Below, piece after piece: positions 16,148 through 26,147 of a stretch of DNA of 64,000 nt. Every line of letters begins with the position of its first letter. Within the stretch, counting starts at the first letter, position 1. The DNA lies in NCBI RefSeq assembly GCF_900109775.1, contig NZ_FOAX01000001.1, positions 620,001 to 684,000 on the forward strand, given 5' to 3'. This stretch comes from Pseudoxanthomonas sp. GM95 (GTDB taxonomy: Bacteria; Pseudomonadota; Gammaproteobacteria; Xanthomonadales; Xanthomonadaceae). The notes under the pieces were generated by a model. The model worked only from the letters and a program-made list of their open reading frames with translations, did no database searches and had not been told where the DNA came from. Made by a program: the position numbers and the translations under genes.

Positions 16148-18499
16148 ATGAAGAGAGCCACACGCACCATGCAGCCCAATCCGCTTCGCTTCTCCGTGCT
16201 CAGTCTCGCGCTGGCCACGGCCCTCAGCTTCAACGCGCATGCACAGGACGCCACGCAGGACACCGCGTCCGAGCGCGTGACCGCTTCCAGCACCTCCAAC
16301 ACCACCGCAGCCTACGACACCAAGCGTGTCCAGAAGCTCGACAAGGTCAGCGTCACCGGCAACAAAGACGCCTACGTCCTAGGCGGCGGCAACATGGTCG
16401 TGCAGACCGCGCCGAAGGCGATTTCCACGGTGACCCGCGAGGCCATCCAGCAGGCCGCCGGCGGCAGCAATTTCACCCAGCTGATCTCCTCGATCCCCGG
16501 CGTGGATGCGGCCAGCGACGACGCGACGGGCCTTGCCAATGGCAACTACAGCCTGCGCGGGTTCGATTCCTCGGCGATCGGCATCACGGTCAACGGCGCG
16601 CCGGTCACTGACAGCGGCAGCTACTCGATCTATGCCACCGAGTACGGCGATGCGGAGAACTACAACGACATCACGGTGATGCAGGGCACGCCGAATGTCG
16701 ACGCGCCGGAGATGGGCGCCACTGGCGGCCAGATCGCTTGGTCGACAGTCGATCCCACCCATGATTTCGGTGTGGACTTCAACCAGGGCTTCGGCAGCAA
16801 CGACTACCGGCGCACCTTCCTGCGCGTGAACACCGGCGACACCGGCCCGGTGCGGTCGTGGGTGTCGATCTCCAAGAACACCGCCGACAAGTGGAAGGGC
16901 CTGGGCGACTTCGACGTGCTCAAGATCGACGGCAAGTCGCTGTGGCAGATCGACGATGGCAACTCGGTGAGCTTTTCGTTCCAGTACAACCGGCAGAGCA
17001 ACTTCTCGTATTACACGCAGAGCAAATCGGCCATCGCTCAGGACTACGAGGCGGACTACGCGACCGCGTGGGGCACGGGCACCACCTCTTACTACAACCT
17101 GCGCCGCAATCCGTATCGCAGCTTGCTGGCCAGCCTTGATGGTGAGTTCACCCTGAGCGATACGCTGCGCCTGTCGGTGGTGCCTTACGTGTGGTGGGGC
17201 GACGGCGGCGGCAACAGCAGCCCGTCCACCATCACCAGCAGGAACGGCTACTACACCGCCGATGGCGCGCTCTATACGGGCATCGCGGGCAAGTATTCGG
17301 CCTCGAAGACCGTGCGGCCAGGCGTGATCGCCAAGTTCTTCCAGGACATCGGCGACAACAACAGCCTGGTCTACGGCGCGTGGTACGACCGCTCGCGCAA
17401 GAGCCAGCACCAGAACTTCGTCACCGTCGACCAGAGCAACGGTGACCTCTGCGATACCTGGGGCGATGACGACAACTGCCAGCTGTACTACAGCAACGGC
17501 GACGATCAGGTGCAGACCTACCGCGCCTATACCGTGACCACGGTGCAGAAGTACTTCATCCAGGACAACTGGACCCCGACCGACCAGTTGACCGTCAACC
17601 TGGGCATTTCGCTGCTCAAGGCCAACCGAAAGGGCTGGGATCTGGCCTATCCAGGCGGTACCACGTCCTCGACCCAGTCGGCGTACTTCGACAGCAACTA
17701 CACCCAGTCGCTGCCGGCGCTGGGCGTGAAGTATCAGGTCGACGACCAGAACCAGCTGTTCTTCGGCGCGGCCAAGAGCTTCCGTGTGCCGGCGACCAGT
17801 TCGATCTACACCAACCAGTTCGCCACCACCGAGGAGCCGAAGCCCGAAGAGGCCTGGACCTACGACCTTGGCTGGCGCTTCTACGGGGATCGCCTGGGCG
17901 CTGCGTTGATGGTTTACCAGAGCGACTACAAGAACAAGTCGATCTCCAGCTACGACGAAGACGACAACTCCGTCTACATCACCATTCCGAACGTGCGCAT
18001 GCGCGGCTTCAATGGAGAGGCCAGCTACAAGGTCAGCGACAGCCTCAAGCTGTACGGCTCCTACACCCACACCCAGGCGGAGATGAAGGACCCCTACACC
18101 TACGGCGGCGTCGACTATCCGACCGATGGCAAGCAGTTGCCGAACACGCCGAAGGACCTGTTCACCCTGGCGCTGAACTACGAGCAGGGCGACTTCTGGG
18201 CCGGCCTGAAGGGCCGCTACTCCGGCGCCCGCTACGGTGACTACATGAACACCGAAAAGGTCGGCAGCTACACTACCGTCGGTCTGGATGCGGGCTACAA
18301 CTTCGCCGACTGGGGGGCACTGAAGAAGCCGTACCTCAAGCTCAACATCAGCAACCTCACCGACAAGCAGGCCATCACCTGGGCCAGCAGCACCACGCTC
18401 ATGGCCGTGGCCGCCGATGGCTTCAGCCGGACCGGCACGCCGTACTACAACGTGCTGGAGCCGCGTGCGGTGATGTTCACGATCGGCGCCTCGTTCTGA
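16148..18499 (+). CDS. TonB-dependent outer membrane receptor
   Basis: A 783-residue outer membrane receptor when read from the ATG at 16148; an alternative ATG at 16169 would still give the signal peptide (LSLALATALSFNAHAQD). After a short linker the TonB-box/plug region opens with KLDKVSVTGNKDAY and contains the plug blocks NFTQLISSIPGVDAAS and NYSLRGFDSSAIGITVNG. The remainder is a 22-strand-type barrel ending in phenylalanine (FTIGASF), as outer membrane proteins do. The substrate cannot be told; the plug and barrel resemble ferric-chelate receptors, but no regulator or FecR-like partner is adjacent. It is followed by its own terminator. Confidence 0.9.
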   Translation: MKRATRTMQPNPLRFSVLSLALATALSFNAHAQDATQDTASERVTASSTSNTTAAYDTKRVQKLDKVSVTGNKDAYVLGGGNMVVQTAPKAISTVTREAIQQAAGGSNFTQLISSIPGVDAASDDATGLANGNYSLRGFDSSAIGITVNGAPVTDSGSYSIYATEYGDAENYNDITVMQGTPNVDAPEMGATGGQIAWSTVDPTHDFGVDFNQGFGSNDYRRTFLRVNTGDTGPVRSWVSISKNTADKWKGLGDFDVLKIDGKSLWQIDDGNSVSFSFQYNRQSNFSYYTQSKSAIAQDYEADYATAWGTGTTSYYNLRRNPYRSLLASLDGEFTLSDTLRLSVVPYVWWGDGGGNSSPSTITSRNGYYTADGALYTGIAGKYSASKTVRPGVIAKFFQDIGDNNSLVYGAWYDRSRKSQHQNFVTVDQSNGDLCDTWGDDDNCQLYYSNGDDQVQTYRAYTVTTVQKYFIQDNWTPTDQLTVNLGISLLKANRKGWDLAYPGGTTSSTQSAYFDSNYTQSLPALGVKYQVDDQNQLFFGAAKSFRVPATSSIYTNQFATTEEPKPEEAWTYDLGWRFYGDRLGAALMVYQSDYKNKSISSYDEDDNSVYITIPNVRMRGFNGEASYKVSDSLKLYGSYTHTQAEMKDPYTYGGVDYPTDGKQLPNTPKDLFTLALNYEQGDFWAGLKGRYSGARYGDYMNTEKVGSYTTVGLDAGYNFADWGALKKPYLKLNISNLTDKQAITWASSTTLMAVAADGFSRTGTPYYNVLEPRAVMFTIGASF

Positions 18500-18540
18500 C
18501 CGCCTGATCCGCGGGCCGCCTCGGCCCGTCTCGCTCGCCC

Positions 18541-18570
18541 AAGCCGCCTGGTTCGCCAGGCGGCTTTTTT
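18541..18570 (+). terminator. Intrinsic terminator of the first TonB receptor gene
   Basis: AAGCCGCCTGG (18541-18551) pairs with CCAGGCGGCTT (18556-18566) across a TTCG loop, followed by TTTT and then GTTG. Confidence 0.9.
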
Positions 18571-18938
18571 GTTGCCCGGTGTTGCCGGGCTGTCCCGATG
18601 ATGGCGCGGCTGTCCTGCGAGGCGGCCAATTGCTGTCCTCAAAGCGTCATTCCGGTCAGTGAAACCTTCGATTTCGCGCTTGTCATAATGCGCCACAAGA
18701 CCATGATTCGCATGGATTAATTGTCCGAATCGTGGTGAGTGTGTTGCATTGCGAAAAAATCGTCACGAAGCGGTCACATGTGACTTTTACCGTGTTAACC
18801 TGTCGTTAACTCGAAGCAGCCGTGCCTGCACGAGTTCCAGGGGCAAAAACACCAAAAAGTCCATCAGAGCCGCGCCGGACAGCGCGGCCGACAGCACGAT
18901 TTTTTTCTAGACCGCCCAACCTTTTAGAGGCAGACGCA
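18571..18938 (+). promoter_or_regulatory. Leader of the Oar-like receptor with two palindromic elements
   Basis: About 370 bases without a gene. Within it are a perfect 12-bp palindrome GTCACATGTGAC (18773-18784) and, 9 bases later, two GTTAAC hexamers (18794-18799 and 18805-18810) set 11 bases apart, close to one helical turn. These look like regulator binding sites, but no regulator can be named. An AGAGG ribosome site precedes the ATG at 18939. Confidence 0.4.
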
Positions 18939-21900
18939 ATGACACAGCACCGCCGTATCCGGACTTCCAAACTTGCCCTTGGGCTCCTGGCCGCCCTGGC
19001 CGCCGCGCCTGCGATGGCGCAGACCACCTCCGCCGGCGTCGGCGGTCAGGTGATCGGTGCTGGTGGCGCGCCGGTTGCTGGCGCTGAAGTGACCATCACC
19101 CACGTGGAATCCGGAACGGTCAGCCGAGCCACCACCGACGCCGCCGGTCGCTACACCGCGCGCGGCCTGCGCGTTGGCGGTCCGTACACCGTCACGGTCA
19201 CCAAGCCGGGCGAAGGTACCAAGACCGAAGACGGCGTGTATCTGGACCTCAACAAGGTCAACACCGTCGATGCTGCCCTGACCGGCGATGTGACCAACCT
19301 GGGCTCGGTGCAGGCCATCGGCTACAGCGGCGGCTCGGAAGTGTTCAGCGCCACCAAGATGGGCTCGGGCACCAGCGTCAACCAGGCCAAGATCGAGGCG
19401 CTGCCGTCGATCAACGGCAACATCCAGGACTACATGCGCCTGGATCCGCGCGTGACCTTCGTCGACCGCGCCTCGGGCACGATCTCGGCCGGCGGCCAGA
19501 ACCCGCGCTTCAACTCGATCAACATCGACGGTATTTCGGCCAGCGACACCTTCGGCCTGGAAGGCAACAACATGGCGACCCGTCGCCAGCCGGTCTCGAT
19601 GGAAGCCATCGAAGCCATCGACATCAACCTGTCCAACTACGACGTCAGCATCGCTGGCGCCACCGGTGCCACCGTCAACGCGGTGACCAAGTCCGGTACC
19701 AACGAATTCCACGGCTCGGTCTACGGCACCTACCGCGACGGCGATTGGTTCGGTGATAACCCGGAAGGCGACAAGTTCAACGGCTTCACCAAGGAAAAGA
19801 CCTACGGCGCCACCATCGGTGGCCCGATCGTCAAAGACAAGCTGTTCTTCTTCGCCAACTACGAGAAGTTTGAGCAGCAGGCGCCGGGCGTGGATCTGGC
19901 TAGCACCGCGCTGGGTGATCCGACCGCCGATTTCGACATGAACGACGTGACCCGCGCCCAGCAGATTTCGCAGGACGTCTGGGGATTCAATGCCGGCGGT
20001 CTGGCCAGCAATGGCAACACCGACCTGGAAGAGTACGCGCTGAAGCTGGACTGGAACATCAGCGATGCCCACCGCGCCAGCGTCCGCTATAGCAAGCTGG
20101 ACCAAAGCAAGCTGCGCATCAATGGTGCGTCCTCCAGCAGCCAGGCTTCGCTGAGCTCGTACTGGTACCAGCATGAGAAGTCGGTCGAAAGCTACGTCGG
20201 CCAGCTGTTCTCCGACTGGTCGGACAACTTCTCCACCGAGTTGAAGGCTTCGTTCCGCGACTATTCGGCGATTCGCGTGGTCCCGACGACCGCGCCGAGC
20301 GTGGCGATCTACTTCGGCGGCGACGACATCACCTCGCCGACCGGCGACGTGCTGTACCTGGGCACCGAGACCAACTCGCAGAACAACATCCTCAAGACCA
20401 AGACCTGGAACTACACCGCTTCGGGTACCTGGACGGTCGGCGACCACGACCTCAAGTTCGGCGCCGACTACAGCACCAACGACATCTATAACTACTACGG
20501 TGCTAACTCATGGGGCGTGTATCGCTTCGTCGGCCTGGATAACTACCAGGCAGGCATCTGGAGCCAGTACGACTTAAGCGCGGAAGTGACTCCGGGCTCG
20601 ATCGCCGCAGACTACAAGAACGATAACCTGGGCCTGTTCGTGCAGGACACCTGGTACGTCAGCCCGAACCTCACGCTGAACTTTGGCGTGCGCGGCGACC
20701 GTCCGGGCGTCAGCCCGAAGCCGGCCTATAACGCGGCAGCCTCGGATTACTTCGGTTACAACAACAGCAAGGTGTTCGAGAGCAAGTTTCTGATTCAGCC
20801 GCGCTTTGGCTTCAACTACACCTTCGACAGCGAGCGTCCGACCCAGTTGCGTGGTGGCGTGGGCCTGTTCCAGGGCGATGCCCCGCAGGTGTGGATCAGC
20901 AACAGCTACTCGACCACCGGGTACAACTACACCTCGTATACTCAGTACGTTGACGACAACGGCACCGTGCCTTTCGGCTTCAATCCGGATGGCATGAACC
21001 CGACCGTGCCGACCGTGGCCGGTTCCGCCACCCAGAACGTCAACTTCGTCGCCAACGACTTCGAGCTTCCGTCGGTCTGGAAGGCCAACCTGGCGTTCGA
21101 TCACGAGCTGCCGTGGTACGGCATCGTCGCATCGGCCGAATTGCTGGTGACCAAGGTCAAGAACGGCCTCTTCTACCAGAGTCTCAACATCGGTGATGTC
21201 GAAGTCCCGGGCGAAGGCCCGGTGCCGACCTTCGTCGACAACTACGGCCGCAACCAGTACTACGATTCGACCAAGCAGGGCAACGCCTGGGCGTCGAGCA
21301 ATGCGCGTGCTGGCCGCAATCGCGACTACAACAATGTCTTCCTGATCGACAACACCGATAAGGGCAAGACCCAGCAGTTCACGGCGATGCTGTCCAAGCC
21401 GTGGAGCGCCAACAGCGACTGGTCGTGGGACTTGGGTTACACCTACACCCACGCCACCGAAGTCGGTCCGCTGACCAGCTCCACCGCCAGCTCGGGCTGG
21501 GGCTACCAGTACGGCTTCAACGCCAACGAGGAAGTCGAGACCACCGCGCGCTACGAGATCAAGGACCGCCTGTCTGGCTCCTTGAACTGGAAGCACAAGT
21601 TCTTCGGCGACTACGAAACCAGCGTCGGTCTGGTGTATGAAGGCCGCAGCGGCCGTCCGTATAGCTACGTCTACGTCAACGATGCCAACGGCGACAGCCG
21701 CACCGCCAATGACCTGTTCTACGTGCCGAAGGGCCAGGGCGACGTGCTGTTCGGTACGCTGACCACCGGCGGCGAGTTCACCGCGAGCCCGCAGATGGAG
21801 AAGGCGTTCTTTGACTGGCTGCAGGCGAACCCGGACTTGGCCAAGTATGCGGGCAAGACCGCGCCGGCCAATGGCTTCCGTACGGGTTGGATCAACACCT

Positions 21901-22193
21901 TCGACGTGCGCGTCAGTCAGCAGCTGCCGGGCTTCATGAAGGGACATAAATCGGAGATCTGGCTGGATATCCAGAACGTCGGCAACCTGATCAACAAGGA
22001 CTGGGGCCACATCTACGACTACGGCTTCTATGCCGACAGCCGTGTGGCTACGCTGCAGGGTATTTACGACGGCAAGTACGTTTACAACTTCCGTTCGGCT
22101 GACCAGCCGACTGTTGCCAATGCCGATGCAGATGGCTTTGACGTCGGTGTGTCACAGTGGTCGCTGCAGGTGGGCTTCCGCTACCAGTTCTGA
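18939..22193 (+). CDS. Oar-like TonB-dependent receptor with carboxypeptidase-type N-terminal domain
   Basis: A 1084-residue outer membrane protein. A signal peptide ends at PAMAQ (about 28). A carboxypeptidase regulatory-like beta-sandwich follows (about 32-105, with GGQVIGAGGAPVAGAEVTI), then the plug (about 140-260, containing NPRFNSINIDGISASDTFGL and ATGATVNAVTKSGTNEFHGS) and a long barrel ending VGFRYQF. This is the layout of Oar proteins, named from Myxococcus, common in Xanthomonadaceae. Oar receptors take up or release peptides or proteins in the few cases studied. The ATG at 18939 is preferred over one at 18822 because of the leader peptide and AGAGG site. Confidence 0.9.
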   Translation: MTQHRRIRTSKLALGLLAALAAAPAMAQTTSAGVGGQVIGAGGAPVAGAEVTITHVESGTVSRATTDAAGRYTARGLRVGGPYTVTVTKPGEGTKTEDGVYLDLNKVNTVDAALTGDVTNLGSVQAIGYSGGSEVFSATKMGSGTSVNQAKIEALPSINGNIQDYMRLDPRVTFVDRASGTISAGGQNPRFNSINIDGISASDTFGLEGNNMATRRQPVSMEAIEAIDINLSNYDVSIAGATGATVNAVTKSGTNEFHGSVYGTYRDGDWFGDNPEGDKFNGFTKEKTYGATIGGPIVKDKLFFFANYEKFEQQAPGVDLASTALGDPTADFDMNDVTRAQQISQDVWGFNAGGLASNGNTDLEEYALKLDWNISDAHRASVRYSKLDQSKLRINGASSSSQASLSSYWYQHEKSVESYVGQLFSDWSDNFSTELKASFRDYSAIRVVPTTAPSVAIYFGGDDITSPTGDVLYLGTETNSQNNILKTKTWNYTASGTWTVGDHDLKFGADYSTNDIYNYYGANSWGVYRFVGLDNYQAGIWSQYDLSAEVTPGSIAADYKNDNLGLFVQDTWYVSPNLTLNFGVRGDRPGVSPKPAYNAAASDYFGYNNSKVFESKFLIQPRFGFNYTFDSERPTQLRGGVGLFQGDAPQVWISNSYSTTGYNYTSYTQYVDDNGTVPFGFNPDGMNPTVPTVAGSATQNVNFVANDFELPSVWKANLAFDHELPWYGIVASAELLVTKVKNGLFYQSLNIGDVEVPGEGPVPTFVDNYGRNQYYDSTKQGNAWASSNARAGRNRDYNNVFLIDNTDKGKTQQFTAMLSKPWSANSDWSWDLGYTYTHATEVGPLTSSTASSGWGYQYGFNANEEVETTARYEIKDRLSGSLNWKHKFFGDYETSVGLVYEGRSGRPYSYVYVNDANGDSRTANDLFYVPKGQGDVLFGTLTTGGEFTASPQMEKAFFDWLQANPDLAKYAGKTAPANGFRTGWINTFDVRVSQQLPGFMKGHKSEIWLDIQNVGNLINKDWGHIYDYGFYADSRVATLQGIYDGKYVYNFRSADQPTVANADADGFDVGVSQWSLQVGFRYQF

Positions 22194-22222
22194 TTTCTGA
22201 AAGCGGCGCGATGTTATATGGA

Positions 22223-22254
22223 AACGGCCGGGGCAACCCGGCCGTTTTTTTTTT
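22223..22254 (+). terminator. Intrinsic terminator of the Oar-like receptor gene
   Basis: AAACGGCCGGG (22223-22233) pairs with CCCGGCCGTTT across a GCAA loop and is followed by a long T run. Confidence 0.92.
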
Positions 22255-22334
22255 GCCTGTTCGCTGCCATACCCCGGCCGCGTGGGCTGCGTTACAGTCA
22301 CCCGTCAAACAGACGGATCAGCAGGAAAGAAGTG

Positions 22335-23717
22335 ATGAGTGAAGTGGCAAGCAGGGCGCTGCCGGTGGTGAGCACGCGGATCTACCCGCGTGGTGGACTG
22401 GACGTGTTGTCGCGGACTGAAGTGGCGCGCCTGCGCGATGCTTCGGCTGGCGGTATGCACGATCTGCTGCGCCGTTGCGCGCTGGCGGTGCTGACCAGTG
22501 GTAGCGCCTCGGACGACCCGCGCGCGGCGCGCGACCTGTACCCCGATTTCGACATCCAGGTCCTGCAGCGTGATCGCGGCGTGCGCATCGAGCTGGTCAA
22601 TGCGCCGGCGATGGCCTTCGTCGATGGCGAGATCATCCGCGGCGTGGCCGAACTGCTGTTCGCCGTGGTCCGCGACCTGGCTTACATGGCTATTGAGCTG
22701 GGCGAGGAATACGCCGCCGATCTTGAAACCTCGCCGGGCATCACCGATGCGGTGTTCGGCCAGCTGCGTAACGCGCGCATCCTCAAGCCGTCAGAGCCGA
22801 ACCTGGTGGTGTGCTGGGGTGGGCATTCGATTTCGCGCGAGGAATACCTCTACACCAAGGAAGTCGGCTACGAGCTGGGCCTGCGCGGCATGGACATCTG
22901 CACCGGCTGTGGCCCGGGCGCGATGAAGGGGCCGATGAAGGGCGCGACCATCGCGCATGCCAAGCAGCGCCAGAAGCAGGTGCGCTACATCGGCGTGACC
23001 GAGCCAGGCATCATCGCGGCCGAGTCGCCCAATCCAATCGTCAACCACCTGGTGATCATGCCGGACATCGAGAAGCGCCTGGAGGCCTTCGTCCGTATCG
23101 GCCACGGCATCATCGTATTCCCCGGCGGCGTCGGCACGGCCGAGGAGATCCTCTACCTGCTCGGCATCCTGCTGCGCGAAGAGAATGCCGCACTGCCGTT
23201 CCCACTGATCCTCACCGGTCCGGTCGTGGCGGCGCCTTACTTCGAACAGATCGACCACTTCATCCGCATGACCCTGGGCGAGGCGGCCGCCTCGCGCTAC
23301 CAGATCATCATCGGCGATCCCGTTGCGGTCTCGCAGGCGATGAAGGCTGGCATCACCAAGGTGCGCGAGCACCGCAAGGCAGCCAAGGATGCGTATTACT
23401 TCAACTGGTCGATCGACATCCCGCTGGCCTTCCAGCAGCCCTTCGTGCCCACACACGAAGCGATGGCCCAGCTCGACCTGCACCACGGCCGCGCCCCGCA
23501 CGCCATCGCCGCCGACCTGCGCCGCGCGTTCTCCGGCATCGTCGCCGGCAACGTGAAGGAAGACGGCATGCGCCGGATCGAGGAATTCGGTCCCTTCGAA
23601 ATCCATGGCGACCCCGACATCATGGCCGCCCTGGACGCTCTGCTGCAGGCCTTCGTCGCCCAGCGCCGCATGAAGATCGCCGGCGACTACAAGCCCTGCT
23701 ATCGGGTTGTGACCTGA
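22335..23717 (+). CDS. ppnN: Pyrimidine/purine nucleotide 5'-monophosphate nucleosidase PpnN
   Basis: A 460-residue protein of the PpnN (YgdH) group, which cleaves nucleoside monophosphates to base and ribose phosphate and in E. coli is activated by (p)ppGpp. A DUF4478-like N-terminal part leads to the LOG-type nucleosidase core with GCGPGAMKGPMKGA near residue 195 and the diagnostic FPGGVGTAEEIL block near 261. The ATG at 22335 follows a GGAAAGAAG site. Full length. A GGACGCC/GGCGTCC hairpin (23732-23753) without a clear T run lies just downstream. Confidence 0.93.
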   Translation: MSEVASRALPVVSTRIYPRGGLDVLSRTEVARLRDASAGGMHDLLRRCALAVLTSGSASDDPRAARDLYPDFDIQVLQRDRGVRIELVNAPAMAFVDGEIIRGVAELLFAVVRDLAYMAIELGEEYAADLETSPGITDAVFGQLRNARILKPSEPNLVVCWGGHSISREEYLYTKEVGYELGLRGMDICTGCGPGAMKGPMKGATIAHAKQRQKQVRYIGVTEPGIIAAESPNPIVNHLVIMPDIEKRLEAFVRIGHGIIVFPGGVGTAEEILYLLGILLREENAALPFPLILTGPVVAAPYFEQIDHFIRMTLGEAAASRYQIIIGDPVAVSQAMKAGITKVREHRKAAKDAYYFNWSIDIPLAFQQPFVPTHEAMAQLDLHHGRAPHAIAADLRRAFSGIVAGNVKEDGMRRIEEFGPFEIHGDPDIMAALDALLQAFVAQRRMKIAGDYKPCYRVVT

Positions 23718-23731
23718 CCCTTCGCTGCTCT

Positions 23732-23753
23732 CGGACGCCCTTCGCGGCGTCCG
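23732..23753 (+). terminator. GC-rich hairpin after ppnN
   Basis: CGGACGCC (23732-23739) and GGCGTCCG (23746-23753) form an 8-bp stem 15 bases after the ppnN stop. No T run follows, so it may be a weak or Rho-assisted terminator, or only protect the 3' end. Confidence 0.4.
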
Positions 23754-23882
23754 GCCAAGCTGCTTCCGAGCCCCGGATCGCGCGCTCGTCCGCCTGAACC
23801 GACCGCCCATCGTGCCGCCATGTGTCGGCATGTGGCGCAGGCCTATGCTCCGTCTGCCGCAATGGGGATGGTGAGGTAGGGG

Positions 23883-24449
23883 ATGGACCGTCGTTCGACA
23901 ACGCAAGGCTTCACGCTGCTGGAGCTGATGGTCGCGATTGCAATCGCGGCCATCCTCCTGAGTTTGGCGCTCCCAAGCTTCCAGTCCACGATGCGTTCGA
24001 ATCGGCTTGCGACGACCTCCAACCAGTTCATCGCTGCAATCGCGCTGGCGCGGAGCGATGCCATCAAGACGACGCGTGCCACAGGGATCTGTGGGAGCAC
24101 TGATGGCGCTGCTTGCGCTGCAGACGGAACGTGGACGGGCGGCTTTCTGGTGTGGCAAGACACCAACCGTGATGGCGCCAAAAACACAGGCGAAGCTGTA
24201 CTCAATTATTCGCCATTGACTGCCGCCAACATGACCGCGGCCGTAACAGGCAGCGCAGGGACGCCTGCTCGTTTGCTTTTTGACGCGCGCGGTCGTCTAC
24301 AGCCCTATGGCAGTAGTGGGGGTAATTTTGGTGGTACCGCAACGCTCACCCTGACCAGTAGGCCATGCCCGAGTGGGCAGCAGCTTGTGAGGTCGCTGTT
24401 GGTCAACAGTACTGGCCAACTGACCAAGATCAATGGAGCGTGTCCATGA
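23883..24449 (+). CDS. fimT: Type IV minor pilin FimT/GspH family
   Basis: A 188-residue prepilin-like protein. The type III leader is short (MDRRSTTQG) and cleavage is expected before F10 in GFTLLELMVAIAIAAILL, with the conserved glutamate at +5. The rest fits the GspH/FimT globular domain (PSFQSTMRSNRLATTSNQFIAA near the start). FimT/FimU minor pilins prime pilus assembly, and FimT of some species binds DNA for uptake. First gene of the minor pilin operon; its stop overlaps the pilV start. Base composition is visibly more AT-rich than in ppnN just upstream. Confidence 0.9.
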   Translation: MDRRSTTQGFTLLELMVAIAIAAILLSLALPSFQSTMRSNRLATTSNQFIAAIALARSDAIKTTRATGICGSTDGAACAADGTWTGGFLVWQDTNRDGAKNTGEAVLNYSPLTAANMTAAVTGSAGTPARLLFDARGRLQPYGSSGGNFGGTATLTLTSRPCPSGQQLVRSLLVNSTGQLTKINGACP

Positions 24450-24922
24450 AGCGCGCGGTGAATATCACGATACGCAGTTCACAGGGCTTCACGCTGATCG
24501 AAGTGCTGATTGCACTGGTGGTGCTCGCTTTTGGCTTGCTTGGATTTGCAATGCTACAGGCGATGAATGTCCGGTTCGTTGAAAGCGCTAACTATCGTAC
24601 TCAGGCAACGAATCTGGGATACGAGATCATGGATCAGGTCCGCGCCAACAAGGTCTCCGTGTCGTCTTATGTCGGGACCTATACAGCGACGACCAGCGGG
24701 TGCGCCGCCGTTTACGGCTCAGGCTTGACAGGCACTCTGACCCCGACGACGTTCAAGAGTGCATGGCAGTGCCGGGCTGGTGCGGCACTTGGTGATGGCG
24801 CTACCGCTGTTGCTGCGTTCGATACGACAAGCCGCATCCTGACGGTTTCGGTGTCATGGGGGGATAGTCGTTGGACAGATCCTAGTGCGCTCACTGCATT
24901 CCAGGCGACGACACGGCTATGA
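24446..24922 (+). CDS. pilV: Type IV minor pilin PilV
   Basis: A 158-residue minor pilin with the prepilin motif GFTLIEVLIALVVLAFGLLGFA after a basic leader of about 16 residues. The downstream ATNLGYEIMDQVRAN block is typical of PilV, where it follows the hydrophobic helix. It starts at the ATG at 24446, which overlaps the fimT stop, and ends overlapping pilW (ATGA, 24919-24922). Confidence 0.9.
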   Translation: MKRAVNITIRSSQGFTLIEVLIALVVLAFGLLGFAMLQAMNVRFVESANYRTQATNLGYEIMDQVRANKVSVSSYVGTYTATTSGCAAVYGSGLTGTLTPTTFKSAWQCRAGAALGDGATAVAAFDTTSRILTVSVSWGDSRWTDPSALTAFQATTRL

Positions 24923-26145
24923 CCTCTCGCGGGAAGCTTTTGAATGTGCGCCGTCAGCAAGGCCTGACGCTGATCGAGATCATGGTTGCACTTACGATCG
25001 GCCTGCTTTTGCTGTTGGGGTTGATCCAGATCTTTTCTGCCTCACGTACGGCGTACCAGCTTTCGGAAGGTTTGGCGCGCACGCAAGAAGACGGCCGCTT
25101 TGCTGTGGATTTCCTTCAGCGGGATATCCGCATGGCAGGACACTCTGGCTGTGTGAATGACGAGGCGCACGCGCTGTCCTCCGTCAACACCTACACAACC
25201 GCTTTTGGAACAGGCGCCGGTGTACATCCCGCATTGCGATTTGATGTCGCAATCCAAGGATATGAGGCTACCAACTCTGCGCCGGGTGGATCCGGCATCA
25301 CCATTGCGGCAACGCCAGCCACTGGTGGATCCGGCTGGAGTCCGAGCTTGCCGACAACCCTTGCAACGGCCATTGCGGATCGGGTGCAAGGCAGCGACAT
25401 CCTTGTGCTTCGCTTTCTGCGCCCAGAGGGCATCCCGGTAACTGCAGTGTCGGGAGATGGAACCGCGCCATCTTTAAGTTTCAATACGAGCCGGTGGGAC
25501 GTATTGAGGACTGGGGTTACTAACCCAGGCTTGTTCGGCGTCGCGGACTGTTTGAATGCGACGGTGTTCGAGGCGAACAGTACGACAGGTGGCGTTATCG
25601 CGAGTGCAAGCGCACCGCTGAATGCTCTGACGTTTCCTGCTGTCTATACGGCCGGACAATCCATGATTTACCGTGCCGAAAGCGTGATCTATTACGTAGG
25701 CTTGAGCAGTGCGACGAATCGCCCTGCTCTGCGACGGGTGCGGTTCGACGTTGCGCCGGGCGGTGCTGCTGTGGCCTACACGGTAGAGGACCTTGTCGAT
25801 GGCGTGGAGAACATGCAGCTGCTGTTTGCCAGGGATCGTCAGGTCACGGTAACGCTTGCTCCGACTGGATACATCGATCAGGTTGCGACGGCAGGCCTGA
25901 CAGGCGGTACGGGGATAGACCCGTCTTCAAGCGATGCTGCGGCACCTGCCGCCGCCGCCGCTTGGAAGCGTGTTGGCGCGGTGCAGATTGGATTGTTGAT
26001 GGTCAGTCCAGATCGTGCGGCCGCAGCTGCGCCGGCAGCGATGCCGGTAGTGCAGGGCACTCAGGTCACGGTCCCGGCGGATGGCCGCTATCGCTCTGTT
26101 TACCAGACCACCGTTGCATTGCGCAATCGACTGTTTGGAGGTTGA
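24919..26145 (+). CDS. pilW: Type IV minor pilin PilW
   Basis: A 408-residue protein with the prepilin cleavage region GLTLIEIMVALTIGLLLLLGL (about residues 15-35) and the PilW marker ARTQEDGRFAVDFLQRDIRMAGHSGC. It is longer than the other minor pilins, as usual for PilW. Part of the tip complex that primes pilin assembly together with FimT, PilV, PilX and PilY1. Coupled by overlap to pilV and separated from pilX by 2 bases. Confidence 0.92.
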   Translation: MTSRGKLLNVRRQQGLTLIEIMVALTIGLLLLLGLIQIFSASRTAYQLSEGLARTQEDGRFAVDFLQRDIRMAGHSGCVNDEAHALSSVNTYTTAFGTGAGVHPALRFDVAIQGYEATNSAPGGSGITIAATPATGGSGWSPSLPTTLATAIADRVQGSDILVLRFLRPEGIPVTAVSGDGTAPSLSFNTSRWDVLRTGVTNPGLFGVADCLNATVFEANSTTGGVIASASAPLNALTFPAVYTAGQSMIYRAESVIYYVGLSSATNRPALRRVRFDVAPGGAAVAYTVEDLVDGVENMQLLFARDRQVTVTLAPTGYIDQVATAGLTGGTGIDPSSSDAAAPAAAAAWKRVGAVQIGLLMVSPDRAAAAAPAAMPVVQGTQVTVPADGRYRSVYQTTVALRNRLFGG

Positions 26146-26147
26146 TC

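Noticed and set aside
18924-22010. Two long minus-strand frames (507 and 478 residues)
   Set aside because: They mirror the Oar-like receptor gene and have the Val/Asp/Arg bias of antisense frames.
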